Shown: positions 33,707-44,223 of the stretch, in pieces
How the letters are laid out: every line of letters begins with the position of its first letter
How positions within the stretch are numbered: position 1 is the first letter of the stretch
DNA from: Pochonia chlamydosporia 170
Lineage: Eukaryota > Ascomycota > Sordariomycetes > Hypocreales > Clavicipitaceae
DNA: 64,000 nt
NCBI RefSeq assembly: GCF_001653235.2
Contig: NW_019154044.1
Span: 620,001 to 684,000, forward strand
Reading direction: 5' to 3'
Notes under the pieces: model-generated
The model's input: the letters and a program-made list of their open reading frames with translations, nothing else
Told to the model about the DNA's origin: nothing
Database searches by the model: none
Translations under genes and position numbers: made by a program

Positions 33707-34981
33707 CTAATTTATCGCCGCCACAATCCGCTTCAGCCCCTCGTCCAGATGATCCCTCCTTTGCGTAAAAACTATTCGAAACCACCCCGGCTGCTCTGAG
33801 CCAAACTGCACCCCCGACGCAAGGAACACCTTGTTCCTGAGCAGTGCATCATTCACCACTTGATCGATATCCCCGCCCTCCAGGCCATTCGCGTGCCGTT
33901 TGCGATATGCACTTCCTAGATTCACCCACAGAAAAAACGCGGCATTCACCCCAGGCGCATACTCGATGTCGTTGTCTCGAGCCCATTGCACGACGTGCTC
34001 GTAACTTTGTGCTAGTTTCTGTTGATTCTGCGCAATGTACTCATCTATCCAGGCTTCGTCTTCGAAAATATTCGCCACGACGTGATCTGATATAGAAGAT
34101 GATGAACTGTACAACGACGGCGGCACAAGCGCTTGGTGCAATCCTGCATTATGTTGTGAAATGATGGCTCCGATGCGCAGTCCATTCGCCCCAAAGTCCT
34201 TGGAAATACCCCATACGACATGCACAAGCGCAGGGTCAATAATCCCAGCCGTGTCGATAGATAGCACAGACTCAAACGGCACAATCTCAACGTCCTTGTC
34301 AACAGTGTTAGTGAATGTGGACAAGGCATAAATCTCATCGCTTATGAGGTGGATTCTATGCCTGTCACAAAGCCGCATCAGTTCTAGGAGCGCCTTTCGA
34401 GGATAACTTCTCCCCAGCGGGTTGTGAGGGTGCGCGAGGATCAGCCCAGCCACTCGTTTCCCCTTCGCTTGTGCTTCTTCAATCGTATGCTCGTACTTTT
34501 GCACGCCGTCCAGACTCAGCGGGTCTGTGCCGTGGAATTCCACCATGGCGAGCTCCGTGCCCATTCGCAGCGTGATATCCGGTACAAAAGTGCCGTAGTA
34601 TGGCTTCCCGAGGAGAAACACATCGCCGGGGTTTCCAAATGCCCATGCCGTGTGTTCTAAGGCTGAGCTACAGCCATTGGAAATGGTGATGTGTGACGGC
34701 TCAACTTTGATAAGAGGGTTGAAGTATCTGGTTAGAAAGCGAGCCAGCGCCCCCTTTAAGCGCTTTTTGCCGTCGCCGTACGTAAAATCGTCGTTTGGAA
34801 GAGCCATGTTTCGGTGGATATGCTCTGAGAGAACGTCATGCATGAGGACATTCTCTGCTATTCCGAGGCTCACGAATCCATGGGGGTTGCTTTGTGTGTC
34901 CCATATGTTCTGGAGGACTTCCCAGAAGAAGAACTTGGGGTCCGGGTTGGAGAGCTCGTGCGCGCGTTCGGATAGTGCCAT
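33707..34981 (-). CDS. Class I/II PLP aminotransferase, ACC-synthase/GliI-like
   Basis: A 424-aa intronless fold-type-I PLP enzyme of the group that contains fungal ACC-synthase-like proteins and the C-S lyases of thiodiketopiperazine clusters (GliI type). Motifs: SLGIAENVLMHD and FTYGDGKKRLKGA near the N-terminus, the family pair seen in this group. Others are KPYYGTFVPD, HPHNPLG with cofactor-contacting Asn187, SDEIY with Asp215 and Tyr218, and WGISKDFGANGLRIG with Schiff-base Lys261. An arginine that binds the substrate carboxylate is likely the one in GWFRIVFT. All catalytic residues are present. It lies head to head with the Ecm4-like GST gene, sharing a 961-bp promoter region. Whether it makes ACC, cleaves C-S bonds or transaminates an ordinary amino acid cannot be decided here. 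Confidence 0.87.
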   Translation of the reverse strand: MALSERAHELSNPDPKFFFWEVLQNIWDTQSNPHGFVSLGIAENVLMHDVLSEHIHRNMALPNDDFTYGDGKKRLKGALARFLTRYFNPLIKVEPSHITISNGCSSALEHTAWAFGNPGDVFLLGKPYYGTFVPDITLRMGTELAMVEFHGTDPLSLDGVQKYEHTIEEAQAKGKRVAGLILAHPHNPLGRSYPRKALLELMRLCDRHRIHLISDEIYALSTFTNTVDKDVEIVPFESVLSIDTAGIIDPALVHVVWGISKDFGANGLRIGAIISQHNAGLHQALVPPSLYSSSSSISDHVVANIFEDEAWIDEYIAQNQQKLAQSYEHVVQWARDNDIEYAPGVNAAFFLWVNLGSAYRKRHANGLEGGDIDQVVNDALLRNKVFLASGVQFGSEQPGWFRIVFTQRRDHLDEGLKRIVAAIN

Positions 34982-35942
34982 GATGGTAATTGAGCTTAAG
35001 TACTTTACATGACACGTTGGAAAGGATCAAGTCTCATCATGAGAAGTTGCAAGTCGTTATGATGCTTTCTGCCCGACACCGGCATTTGCAGTGGAGTCTT
35101 GTTACTCCACATTCGGCTTTGGCAGAGACAGGGCGTAAGGCGTAAGGCGTGCACGAGATGCTCATGCGTGTCCGTTATGGCCTGGGAGGTTAACATTGTC
35201 AGAGGTGAGAATGGATAGTTTTGATATAAAGCCAATTGATAATGTTTACAGTCCGGATGGCAAGATTCGTCGGGGCTGGGGTCGCGGAATGTTCAACCTC
35301 CATGAAGACGAATTTGCAGACTGTGGTTCTCCGAGACACGATACCCAAAGACTGAATGAGGAATAGACAACGTTGCCGAATTTCAAAGCAGTTCCGTTTT
35401 GAAATGTTTTTGGTAGCCATGCCACTATTGTATACCTAGGTAGTGAGCCGGCCCTTTGTTCAACTAAAATATCTGGGGGGTCAGCAAATTCTAAAGTAGC
35501 ATCGTATCGCTTACAACTCGTAGTTGTATTAGTGCCATTCTTCAACTACTGGATACGTATAATGGCGAATCAGGTTCATCAAGTCTTTCCCAAGTCGGCA
35601 AATTGAAGCAACCGCACTCGTGGCGTGAAGATGTGGTGCCTATCAACTGGTCGGCACGCTCGGAACAGCCCCAGATCGCACCGAGTTTCCTTAAATATTT
35701 ACCGCGCGGTTATTGTTAAATCGTCTTTTCATCGACCGAGTGGCAGATTTGTCATCAGCAATCATCAAGACGTCCCCGCGGCACATGCGGTACATGCGAC
35801 ATGATAAGTAACGCCATGATGTGACCATGTTACATTTAATATAAGACCAGAGATGCGCGGTTAGTTCCGCCAGCCTCCTGTGTTGTTCTTCCAGGAGACA
35901 AATATTAAACTTTGGCATAAGCAAAAGCACATAACCATTGCA
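34982..35942. other. Shared divergent promoter region
   Basis: 961 bp between the leftward aminotransferase and the rightward glutathione transferase gene, so the promoters of both must lie here. No gene-like frame is convincing. The sequence is AT-richer than the flanking coding DNA. No obvious TATA box stands out. Confidence 0.5.
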
Positions 35943-37046
35943 ATGGCAACAGGAAATGTAGGCGCATGCATCTAGCAAGTACCGTTCCGTGCATGCAGCT
36001 AACAGTGCAACTCAGAAGGCTTATCACGACGGTGGTCGGTTTGTAAGGCCAGACAGCACATTTCGGAATTTTATCTCCAAAGACCCAAACTCCCGGTTTC
36101 CAGCTGAGGCCGGACGGTATGCCCTTTATGTGTCACCGGGATGTCCATGGGTATGTCCAGTGGGATCCAGTGTCATCCAACATGTGTTGATTCATGGCAG
36201 GCTCATAGAACCCTCATCGTGCGCCTACTCAAGGGCCTAGAATCTATCATAGACGTGTACCAAGTACACTTCACCATGGGCCCAGAAGGGTGGTATTTTA
36301 GTGGTGAGGGCGATTCACTCAGCGAGGATCCCCTCCATGGCTTCAAAACGCTGAAGGAGCTGTACTTGAAAGCTGATCCAAATTACGACGGACGATATAC
36401 CGTTCCCGTTCTGTGGGACAAAAAGGCCGATGTCCTCGTGAACAATGAGTCGTCAGAGATCATTCGAATGCTATACGCCGAGTTTGACCATCTCCTGCCA
36501 GAGAACCTGCGAGAGGCCAACAAGGCGGGTGGCGGTTTATATCCCGACCACTTACGGCAACAAATTAACGAACTAAACGCTTGGGTGTACGATACCGTTA
36601 ATAATGGCGTTTACAAGACGGGCTTCGCCAAGAGTCAAGAAGCCTACGAAGAGAATCTCCATATCCTGTTCAGATCCCTCGACAGGCTAGAGGAGCTACT
36701 AAGCCATGGAAAACAGTTCCTCCTTGGCAATCAGTTGACCGAGGCAGATATTCGACTGTACACAACCTTGGCTCGGTTCGACGTCGCATATCACCCAGTT
36801 TTTCTCTGTGATCTCAAAATGATTCGGCATGATTATCCCAGATTGCATCTTTGGTTGCGTCGTCTGTATTGGGATGAGGACGAGAATGGTGCGATCCGGG
36901 GTGCTTTCTACAAGACGACGGAGCCATACATACGGCAGTACGGTTACGGATACGCGCACTCGCGGCGGAAGATTGTCATGGGAGACCACGGTCCGTTGAT
37001 TGTGCCGGTAGGGCCGGAAATCAAGATGATTTCACTGCGGGAATAG
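35943..37046 (+). CDS. Xi-class glutathione transferase / glutathionyl-hydroquinone reductase (Ecm4 type)
   Basis: A 331-aa cytosolic enzyme that in this family removes glutathione from glutathionyl-hydroquinones using a Cys thiol. Three exons: 35943-35957 encodes only MATGN, then 36016-36150 and 36201-37046. The first intron (58 nt) has a CTAAC branch site 12 nt before its CAG. The second (50 nt) follows SPGCPW directly and joins to AHRT, making the family active-site motif PGCPWAHR with Cys48. Later blocks are [21 protein letters not shown] (glutathione-contacting region), NGVYKTGFA, and [20 protein letters not shown], the Xi-class C-domain signature. The motif near the end, [12 protein letters not shown], is less usual. 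The first exon was found by requiring an ATG in frame, since the longer open frame has none. The partner gene upstream is the divergent aminotransferase. Confidence 0.88.
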
Positions 37047-39595
37047 GTCTGCCCTGCGCTGAAGATGTCGCGATGAAGGGCGAGCAGACACTTTCTTGTG
37101 ACGACGTATCTCGTCCTCGTGTGCATTCTCCATATAGCCACCGATTCTCCATCAAGAGCTACATTGAGATGTATGTGCATGGAGGTGATGGTTCCCAGCG
37201 GCGGCAAGATCTTGTGGTTGGTGAACGGAACAATGCAGAAATGTTTCTCTTGCAGTAGATCCAAGACATAGCGGCAGAACCTGGCGCTTGAAGAGTTTAA
37301 GCTTAGTACATCCCCTGATGCACGACAGGCTCAAATCTAGTCGGGACTGGCGGGAACCGAGCCGGGGGACAGAATACGCGGAGAGCATGTCTTCATAATA
37401 AGGTCGCTGGTGTACATACGGTATTGACAGAAGGTTGAGTTTGAAGGGATGCGCACGAGGCGGAATTGACTTTGAAACCAGACGCTCCGCAGCCCGGCTA
37501 CGGGCAATATGAAAGTACCAGTTGACATGTAGTCATGCACCTAGTGGTCGCTCCTTCTTCATTTACCAGATTGGCCCTGTGAACCCAACGCAAACCAGAC
37601 TTGACAAGTTCAACTTCATCTCCTACACACGTATTGTCCATGTATTATTATTGCGCACATGCATACTTTTCATGCACATCATCCACAGTGGTGCATCGTG
37701 CGGTGCGGAATAATTGCTGCTGGAAATACTCCGTAGAAGCACTAGACTTGGCTGGTCTGGAACATGACTTTCCAGTCGTGGCGGTCCACCGAAATAGCCC
37801 AAAATACACAAAGGACCGTTGACGCCTCCTGGCACGCGACAGTACTCAGCGGCTCTCAACTCATCTCCAGAACGTCCGCTAGGCCAAAAAGCTAATCGCG
37901 GTAAGATCTATGATGTTGATGCCGAAAACTCCTAGTTGACAATTACTAGCCGGTCCATCCATGACCGTCCCGTCTCCAGCACACTGGTTGAACTGTTTAT
38001 CGTTACGCGTCACTCGGACCGCCAGTCGACGCCAAGACGCCATGCAACTCTCCTAACTAACTGCGGCGATGGCTCTGGCGAAGAAAACAACGGTGACACG
38101 AAGACTAGACCTGAAAGGCTAGCACAGCAAGACTGGTACCAAATAACCCCTGGCGCCGTGCGTAGTGCATGTGCGAATAAGGTCGGCCGCTTGTGTGGTG
38201 TGTATGGAGCACAGAGTCAACTGGTGTTCCACGCGAAGGGGAATGTTGCAAAATTGGCGCCAACTTCGACCAGCTCGATTTGACTGGCTGCCTCAGCTGA
38301 TCATTTCCAAAGTTCGACCCTGATTCAGCCCGCGGTCCCATCCGACATCCATCAAACCAGCCCAAATCAACCTTAATGGTTTACCTTAATATTTTGCCTA
38401 CTTTTGGGACACATGGCCTGGTCACATTATACTGTTGCCGAAGCCACAATTGTCGCGCAAACTCGACGACAGGACGCCATGGACACCATGAAATAATGAT
38501 CAATGTCACTGTTGGTTCTCAACACCTTCCCCGACGTACGATAACCGAGATGCAGATCGGCGACCAGAACAGAGCCGGCAGAGGCTCTTGCGTACAGTAC
38601 AAGCTGTTCCCAGGTTTGCCAGTGCCCCTGGGTTGCAATCCCTCCGCCTGTTGGCTAGCAAGATGAACATGCTTTGTGGATGGACGAAAGTTAAGAGTGC
38701 CAAGACCGCCCATCATGCTCCACGTTCTGCGTTTGCCCAGTTCTTGTCATGCTTCTCGTCCCTTTTCCCAGACTCCTTGTCCCTTTTCTGAAGCACAGCC
38801 CCATGCTGGTCTTGGCAAAAATGGATCATGACCAGTATTGAAGCTCGATCCAGCCGTCCCATTGAACAAACCGCCACCATGGCGTCTTGTCCGCCAAGAG
38901 CTTCGCTTTCCAATGGTGGAGTGAAATTTTCTCCATCCAAGCGCCGGTGACCACCTAAATGTGACGGTAGCTGGGACAAGACCAAGTAGCCTCTTGGAAA
39001 GGGGCAGCGCCATTCTTGGTCATTTTCGTAAACAAGATGCTCTGGCAGTCCATAACAATATTGCAGCAGCCTGTCCTTCCGTTCCATGGGTTTGTTCCCC
39101 ATATTCCTTGGCTTTCTTGTAGTCCCTGTCTACGTCTCTGGCGTTCCGGGCCCCAATTAGGACAATCAATAGCATTTCTTGCCCTATTGTCCGTCTTGTT
39201 TATTATTAACCTCGACTCTCTCCGCTTTGCACACCTTCCTTCGAAATCTCTCTTTGTCCTGCGCCTTCCTTTTACCTCCAGCATCTATCCAGTCCGGCCT
39301 GGCATCTTCCTGGCTGATCGCCCGCACACGACCGTTCACCCATCCTCGTTCGTTTCAACTTGTCGCCCTCGCTCGTTAAATCTATCGCCTTTCAAAGTTA
39401 TTTCAGCCTATTTCAACCACGCCTTGTCGATTTACGAATTCGCCTGTTGACGTCAGGCTTCTATTGACGCATACCTACACTTGGTGTTCCTGGGCCAGCA
39501 ACCCATTTGGCTACGGCCACAGATGCATACGATCAACGCCTGATTTTTTGTTTTCACTCGCTCGACGTCTCTTCATTATTTTATATTCCATCGCC
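37047..39595. other. Long intergenic region with pyrimidine-rich leader at its right end
   Basis: 2.5 kb between two rightward genes. The last 400 bp (about 39180-39595) is strongly pyrimidine-rich (CTCTCC, CTTCC, TTTTAC), as in fungal promoters of well-expressed cell-wall genes. A TACTCCGTA motif is at 37727. Motif-free frames up to about 145 codons occur but none looks coding. Confidence 0.5.
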
Positions 39596-41228
39596 ATGTT
39601 CTCGTCATTGCTTTCGCCGGCGTGGCTCGCCGTTGCGGGCACGCTGTTGACTGGCCTAACTGAAGCGCAGTATTACAAAATCGATAGTGACGGTATGTGA
39701 CGTCCTCGCATTCTTGGATGATGGGAATGGTGCCTGCTCTGTCTTGCGCCGTGACAGCCCGCTTGTATGGAATTCTGACCTAGTATAGATGCTATCAAAA
39801 CATCTGCGCGAACATTGGCCTACGACTTAATGCTGTACTATAAAGGAAACCAGTCCGGAGAAATCCCCGGGATCCTACCAGGTCCCCCAGCAGATGGAAA
39901 AGGTCCATATTACTGGTGGGAAGGCGGTGCTATGATGGGTACTTACATGGACTATTGGAAGTTGACAGGCGACTCGAGCTACAACAGCGTCGTCATGCAA
40001 GGAATGTTGCATCAGGTCGGCGAGAACAAGAACTACATGCCCAGCAACCACACAATGTCACTCGGAAACGATGATCAAGGATTTTGGGGCATGTCAGCCA
40101 TGTTGGCTGCCGAAAACAAGTTTCCCGATCCCCCAGAGGATAAACCGCAGTGGCTGGCGCTTGCGCAGGCTGTTTGGAATACCCAGGCGGACCCTAGTCG
40201 ATACGACCAGACGTGCAACGGAGGCTTGAGATGGCAAATCCCCTTTTCTAACCAAGGATATGGATACAAAAATAGTGCGTATTTGTATTGTTTGGGCCGT
40301 TAGCACTACGTGGTGAGACTGACCTGTAGCAGCGATCGCTAATGGAATTTTCTTCAACATGGGAGCTCGTCTTGCCCGATACACTAAGAACGACACTTAC
40401 GCCAAACGCGCAGAAAAAGCATGGGATTGGATGATTGGGGTCGGATACATAGATTCAAAGACCTGGAACGCGTACGACGGTGCTCACGTGGACAAAAACT
40501 GTACGGATGTCAACAAGGCTACCTTTTCGTATAATGCCGGAGTTTTGGTTCAAGGCGCAGCCTTCATGTACAACTATGTAAGCAATTCTGCCGAAATGGG
40601 ATACTAACTACAAATTTGGGAGCTGATACTGACCAAACGCCAGACTGACGGAGCTGCGAAGTGGAAGACTGCCCTCGACGGATTGTTGGGCTCCATGCTG
40701 AAAACCTTCTTCCCCAACGACATCGCCTGGGAAGTGCCTTGCGAACAGAAAGGCGGAAAGTCAACCTGTACTCCAGACATGTTGTCCTTCAAGGGATATA
40801 TTCACCGATGGCTGGCAGTTACAACGCAGGTCGCACCATACACCAAGGACAAGATTTTACCCGTCCTGCGCAAATCGACCGAGGCGGCTGTTAAGCAATG
40901 CACAGGCGGCGCAACCCAACGCCAGTGCGGTTTCTACTGGAGTCTTGGGCAATTTGTTGATCCCGGGGCAGACAAGACGACAGGAGCCGGCGAGCAAATG
41001 AATGTACTAGCAGCGGTTTCAAGTCTGCTCATCGGCAATGCTGCGCCTCCAGTAACTAACGCGACTGGTGGCACATCCAGGGGCAATCCCAACGCCGGCG
41101 GCAAAGACAATGGCGAACGGCCCCCGAAACCCATTACCACCGCTGACAGAGCAGGTGCTGGTATCATAACCTTCTTGCTTCTTGGAGGTGCCACGGGAAT
41201 GTTTGTCTGGATGAGTGGGTTTGATTAG
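39596..41228 (+). CDS. GH76 mannan endo-1,6-alpha-mannosidase (Dcw1/Dfg5 family, cell wall)
   Basis: A 470-aa secreted, probably GPI-anchored enzyme of family GH76. Dcw1/Dfg5 proteins are thought to graft GPI-mannoproteins onto wall glucan by acting on the 1,6-mannose link of the anchor. Exons are 39596-39692, 39789-40274, about 40333-40577 and 40644-41228. It begins with a signal peptide ([18 protein letters not shown]). The block [19 protein letters not shown] and the Asp pair in [10 protein letters not shown] are family hallmarks and include the catalytic Asp residues. GGLRWQIP and [17 protein letters not shown] follow. The C-terminus has a Gly/Pro-rich spacer and a final hydrophobic stretch ([18 protein letters not shown]), the usual GPI signal. 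Intron 2 ends GTAGCAG, a tandem acceptor that can add one residue. Length matches the family. Confidence 0.93.
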
Positions 41229-41551
41229 CCTGTTGCGATTCAACGGGACGGCGTCTTTGTCTTTGCTCAAATCACGGCGTTTGGCATACGGTTCGTTGTC
41301 GCTTTTTGGTCTCATTTTCTTTTTGGATGATTGGGCGGCCTAAATCATGCGTCTGTATTTCTCTTATTCCTTTACTTGGTACTGGTCAGGCGTTATGGAA
41401 TTACCAGACAGGTTACTCTGGTTGTGTTTAAGCACGTAGAATAAGTTATATCGGGGGCGTCATGAACTGTCATCCTTTGCCTTCCATGGAAGTGACAGAA
41501 TAACGTTATCATAACAATGCAGTTCAAGAAATGATACGTGGATGTGACCTG
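41229..41551. other. Convergent 3' intergenic stretch
   Basis: 323 bp between the stops of the GH76 and Gfa-domain genes, which point at each other. It should contain both 3' UTRs. No other content is seen. Confidence 0.5.
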
Positions 41552-42160
41552 TTATATCGTTGAACCAAGACCGTCGGGTCCTTCTTCTTGATACTCAAGT
41601 CCACCTTTTACGAGGTCTGTCACGCCATGAACGGCATTCTTCATCCAGAACTGGGTTCCCGAGGGCGTGGCCAAGATGCATGCTGTCTCGGAATCCTCCA
41701 CCAACCACTTCTCATCTATTGTGCCCAGAAATAAGTCTATAGTGCCGGTATAGTCGTCAGATCTCCAAAGAAGTGAACTTCCGCACGCGCTGCAGAATCC
41801 TCGATAGCGGCCAGGCGACGACATGAACTCTTTGTACTCCGGGCGCGATGACGGCGGCGGCGTGAGTTGTGAGGGAGCCAGGATGAGAAATGAGGCTGTT
41901 AGAGAAGCTGTCCATTTACGACACATGGTACCTGAGGTTTCAGATTAATTTATGTCCCTTTGGTCAGAGTGTGCGGTGCTAAGGGCTTGTGCACAAACAT
42001 TGGCAAGTGGACGACTGGTAAGGTTAGTTGGTGCATGGTGTTGAACAAGCTTTGAGAGGTGACTTACTACTGGTGGCCATTGCGCGGCGCTGAATAAAAT
42101 TTTGTAGCGGATTGCGCCACATAGGCAGCCGCCTGTTAAAATAGGAGGCTCACTTGTCAT
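41552..42160 (-). CDS. Gfa/CENP-V-domain zinc protein (glutathione-dependent formaldehyde-activating-like)
   Basis: A 162-aa zinc-binding protein of the Gfa family, named for the enzyme that speeds joining of formaldehyde to glutathione; most fungal members have unknown substrates. Three exons: 42160-42068, a 16-nt microexon 42014-41999, and 41931-41552. Joined, they give all seven family cysteines: Cys12 and Cys14 (GGCLCGAIRY), Cys35, Cys37 and Cys40 (STCQCTMCRKW), Cys83 and Cys86 (FCSACGSS). The microexon encodes Cys35 and the first base of the Cys37 codon, so skipping it would destroy the zinc sites and shift frame. Introns are 67 and 53 nt with proper GT-AG ends. Downstream the sequence ends with SGTQFWMKNAV, family-like. 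The domain fills the protein. Confidence 0.85.
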
Positions 42161-42400
42161 TTTGGGTTTCCCTCGATAATTTGCGTGACTGTTATACGAG
42201 GTTGACGCAGATGTGATTTGGCGCTCGATACTTATGAGTGAGCGCGAGTTGTGAGCGCTGAACCAACAAAAGCGTGCTGAGTCATCTCCACAATTGACGT
42301 GATTCGCCCCAGCAGCCTGCCTTCCACCCAAAAGAAGCAACATCACCTTGAATCTCCAACACATTTGACACGCTCACCATCATCTTGCTGAGGGCTGGAA
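42161..42400. promoter_or_regulatory. Short divergent promoter region
   Basis: 240 bp separate the Gfa-domain gene (leftward) from the 2EXR gene (rightward). Both promoters must lie here or overlap the leaders. No TATA box is evident, so the genes may be co-regulated from a compact bidirectional promoter; this is inference. Confidence 0.4.
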
Positions 42401-44107
42401 ATGTCTTCTGACAAACACACATCAGATGAAGAGTCTAGCAGTGGCTCTGACGCATCGTCTGATTCTGGCTCCGGATATGGCGCTCCGCTCATCGATCTCG
42501 AAGCCGAAGAGTCGGGTGCAGATTCAGATGAATCTGATACCCTTGACTACGCGCCTGACATAGCATTTCCGCAATTCACACAACTACCCCCTGAGTTGAG
42601 GCGGCGAATATGGGAGGTATTCTGTCCGGACTTGGTGGCAAAGGCACGCGTTTTGAACTTTAGGGTCGCTCCTAGCTCCGCCCTCACGCACCGGCTTGAC
42701 GATTATTCGCCGCAGGAATATTGGTCTCTGGCTGATCAAACGGAGGAGCTGAGGGCCATGCTTGCGACGCACCAGGAGTCGAGGAGTATTGCCGTAAAGG
42801 TATTTCCTGATGAGCTGCATATGGAGGCTGAGATAGGAGATTCCGTGATACGTTTCAACAAGAAGCGGGATGTGGTCTACTTGCATGCTTTCGATGTTTC
42901 TGCAAACTTTTATCAGCCTGGATTTGAGAGGGAGGTGCTCCATGCTGCTGTGGCTCTGGCGGATGGTGAGATTGTGCCGCAGCACTTGCTTATAGCCATG
43001 GTGAAAAGGGCACTGCCAAATTTACAGAGACTCTATCTCAGCGCGACTTATGAAGAATTCCAGCGCCGAAAGATTCGGTGGTGCGGAACCGACTATGTCC
43101 ACAGATATGTGGTTCAAACATATCAGAAAGAGATTGGACTGGGTGAAGACGTAGATGTACTGTACTGCTGGCCAGATGTTGATCGACATCCAGACTTTGC
43201 AAAGTACTCCATACCTAACCTTCGAGAGATTGACGCAGCGGATATTGCGGAGGGGGCAAAAAACACTGGCGTTCACGTACTTCCGATGGTGGAGTTTGAA
43301 TTTGAGACTGGAATGAAGAGGATGGAAGAGCTGAGAGCCATGAAGGATACCCCAGTGCAGGATGAAAGCGACGAGGACAGCGACGAAGACGACAGTGACG
43401 GGGATGAATCGCAACAGGGAACGGACTTGGACGAATACGAGAGTGAGGGTATTGACGATGCAGATATCGAGGAGCGAGAGGAGTCAGAAGATGAAATTAT
43501 TCCCACCAGCGATGCTGGCCGTTTTTCGAGTCCGGAGATTTCAGATGGTGACGAGGTTGAAGAAGTTGCGCCGGTGCAGAGGTCACGGAAGAGGAAGGTT
43601 GTTAGTGATTCGGAGGAAGATGAGCCGCAAACAAAGAGAGTGCGTTCGCGGGCTGTTGTCGACTCGGATGACGATGAGCCGGAAGATGGCACGGCTGCAT
43701 CAGCAGTTGTAGTCATCTCTGATGAGGACAATGAAGAACCACAGAAACGAAGTCGAAGATCGAGGGCCGTGTCCGAGTCAGATGAAGAGGAGGAGGATGT
43801 GGAAATCGTTCAAGTACGAAGTAAAAGGAAGTCAAGGCGGGCAGACACAGAATCTGAAGACGACGAAAACAGCGATGACGAATCTGAGAGTGCTTCAGAT
43901 GAAGATGAACCGCCGAAACGGATATCACTCGCCGAGAGATTAAGGAGGGCGAGAGAGGAGAATCCCGTGTCTGGGAGTGAGGAAGATGATGATGAGGAAG
44001 ACGAAGATGAGGATGATGAAGATGAAGAAGAGGGGGGCTTGCTTGATATTATGGCTGACGAGGACGATGACGACGAAGACGAAGATGAAGACGATGCTGG
44101 ATGGTGA
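42401..44107 (+). CDS. 2EXR-domain protein with long acidic/basic-cluster tail
   Basis: A 568-aa intronless protein. Residues 1-45 are Ser/Asp/Glu-rich. A 2EXR domain follows, starting FPQFTQLPPELRRRIWEVFCPD, the signature of this fungal family of unknown function that resembles an F-box-like helix pair. The middle (to about residue 305) is ordered and ends near VEFEFETGMKRM. From about residue 320 the sequence is a repeated pattern of SDEED acidic blocks and short basic clusters such as SRKRKVVSDSEED, QTKRVRSRAVVDSDDD and KRSRRSRAVSESDEEEED, and it ends in an almost pure D/E run. The repeats fit casein-kinase-2 sites and nuclear localisation signals, so a nuclear or nucleolar role is likely. 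The function is unknown. Confidence 0.85.
   Translation: MSSDKHTSDEESSSGSDASSDSGSGYGAPLIDLEAEESGADSDESDTLDYAPDIAFPQFTQLPPELRRRIWEVFCPDLVAKARVLNFRVAPSSALTHRLDDYSPQEYWSLADQTEELRAMLATHQESRSIAVKVFPDELHMEAEIGDSVIRFNKKRDVVYLHAFDVSANFYQPGFEREVLHAAVALADGEIVPQHLLIAMVKRALPNLQRLYLSATYEEFQRRKIRWCGTDYVHRYVVQTYQKEIGLGEDVDVLYCWPDVDRHPDFAKYSIPNLREIDAADIAEGAKNTGVHVLPMVEFEFETGMKRMEELRAMKDTPVQDESDEDSDEDDSDGDESQQGTDLDEYESEGIDDADIEEREESEDEIIPTSDAGRFSSPEISDGDEVEEVAPVQRSRKRKVVSDSEEDEPQTKRVRSRAVVDSDDDEPEDGTAASAVVVISDEDNEEPQKRSRRSRAVSESDEEEEDVEIVQVRSKRKSRRADTESEDDENSDDESESASDEDEPPKRISLAERLRRAREENPVSGSEEDDDEEDEDEDDEDEEEGGLLDIMADEDDDDEDEDEDDAGW
43331..44106 (+). repeat. Acidic low-complexity coding repeat (GAY codons)
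   Basis: The 3' half of the 2EXR gene is built of GAT/GAC/GAA/GAG codons interrupted by short AAG/AGG/TCx clusters. The final 130 bp is nearly all GAN codons. It is a coding feature, likely to vary in length between strains by slippage. Confidence 0.75.
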
Positions 44108-44223
44108 TGGGCCCTGCCATTGTACAATATCAAAAGTGCTTCAACTTGAACCAGATCACGCTACAATACCTACAATACCACTACTTAAGTAGCTAATATA
44201 ATACCCAATAACAAAGAAACAAA

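Noticed and set aside
39016..39450. 144-codon plus-strand open frame before the GH76 gene
   Set aside because: It covers the pyrimidine-rich leader; composition reflects CT bias rather than coding.
43810..44133. Poly-Ser minus-strand open frame
   Set aside because: It is the antisense of the Asp/Glu repeat in the 2EXR gene.
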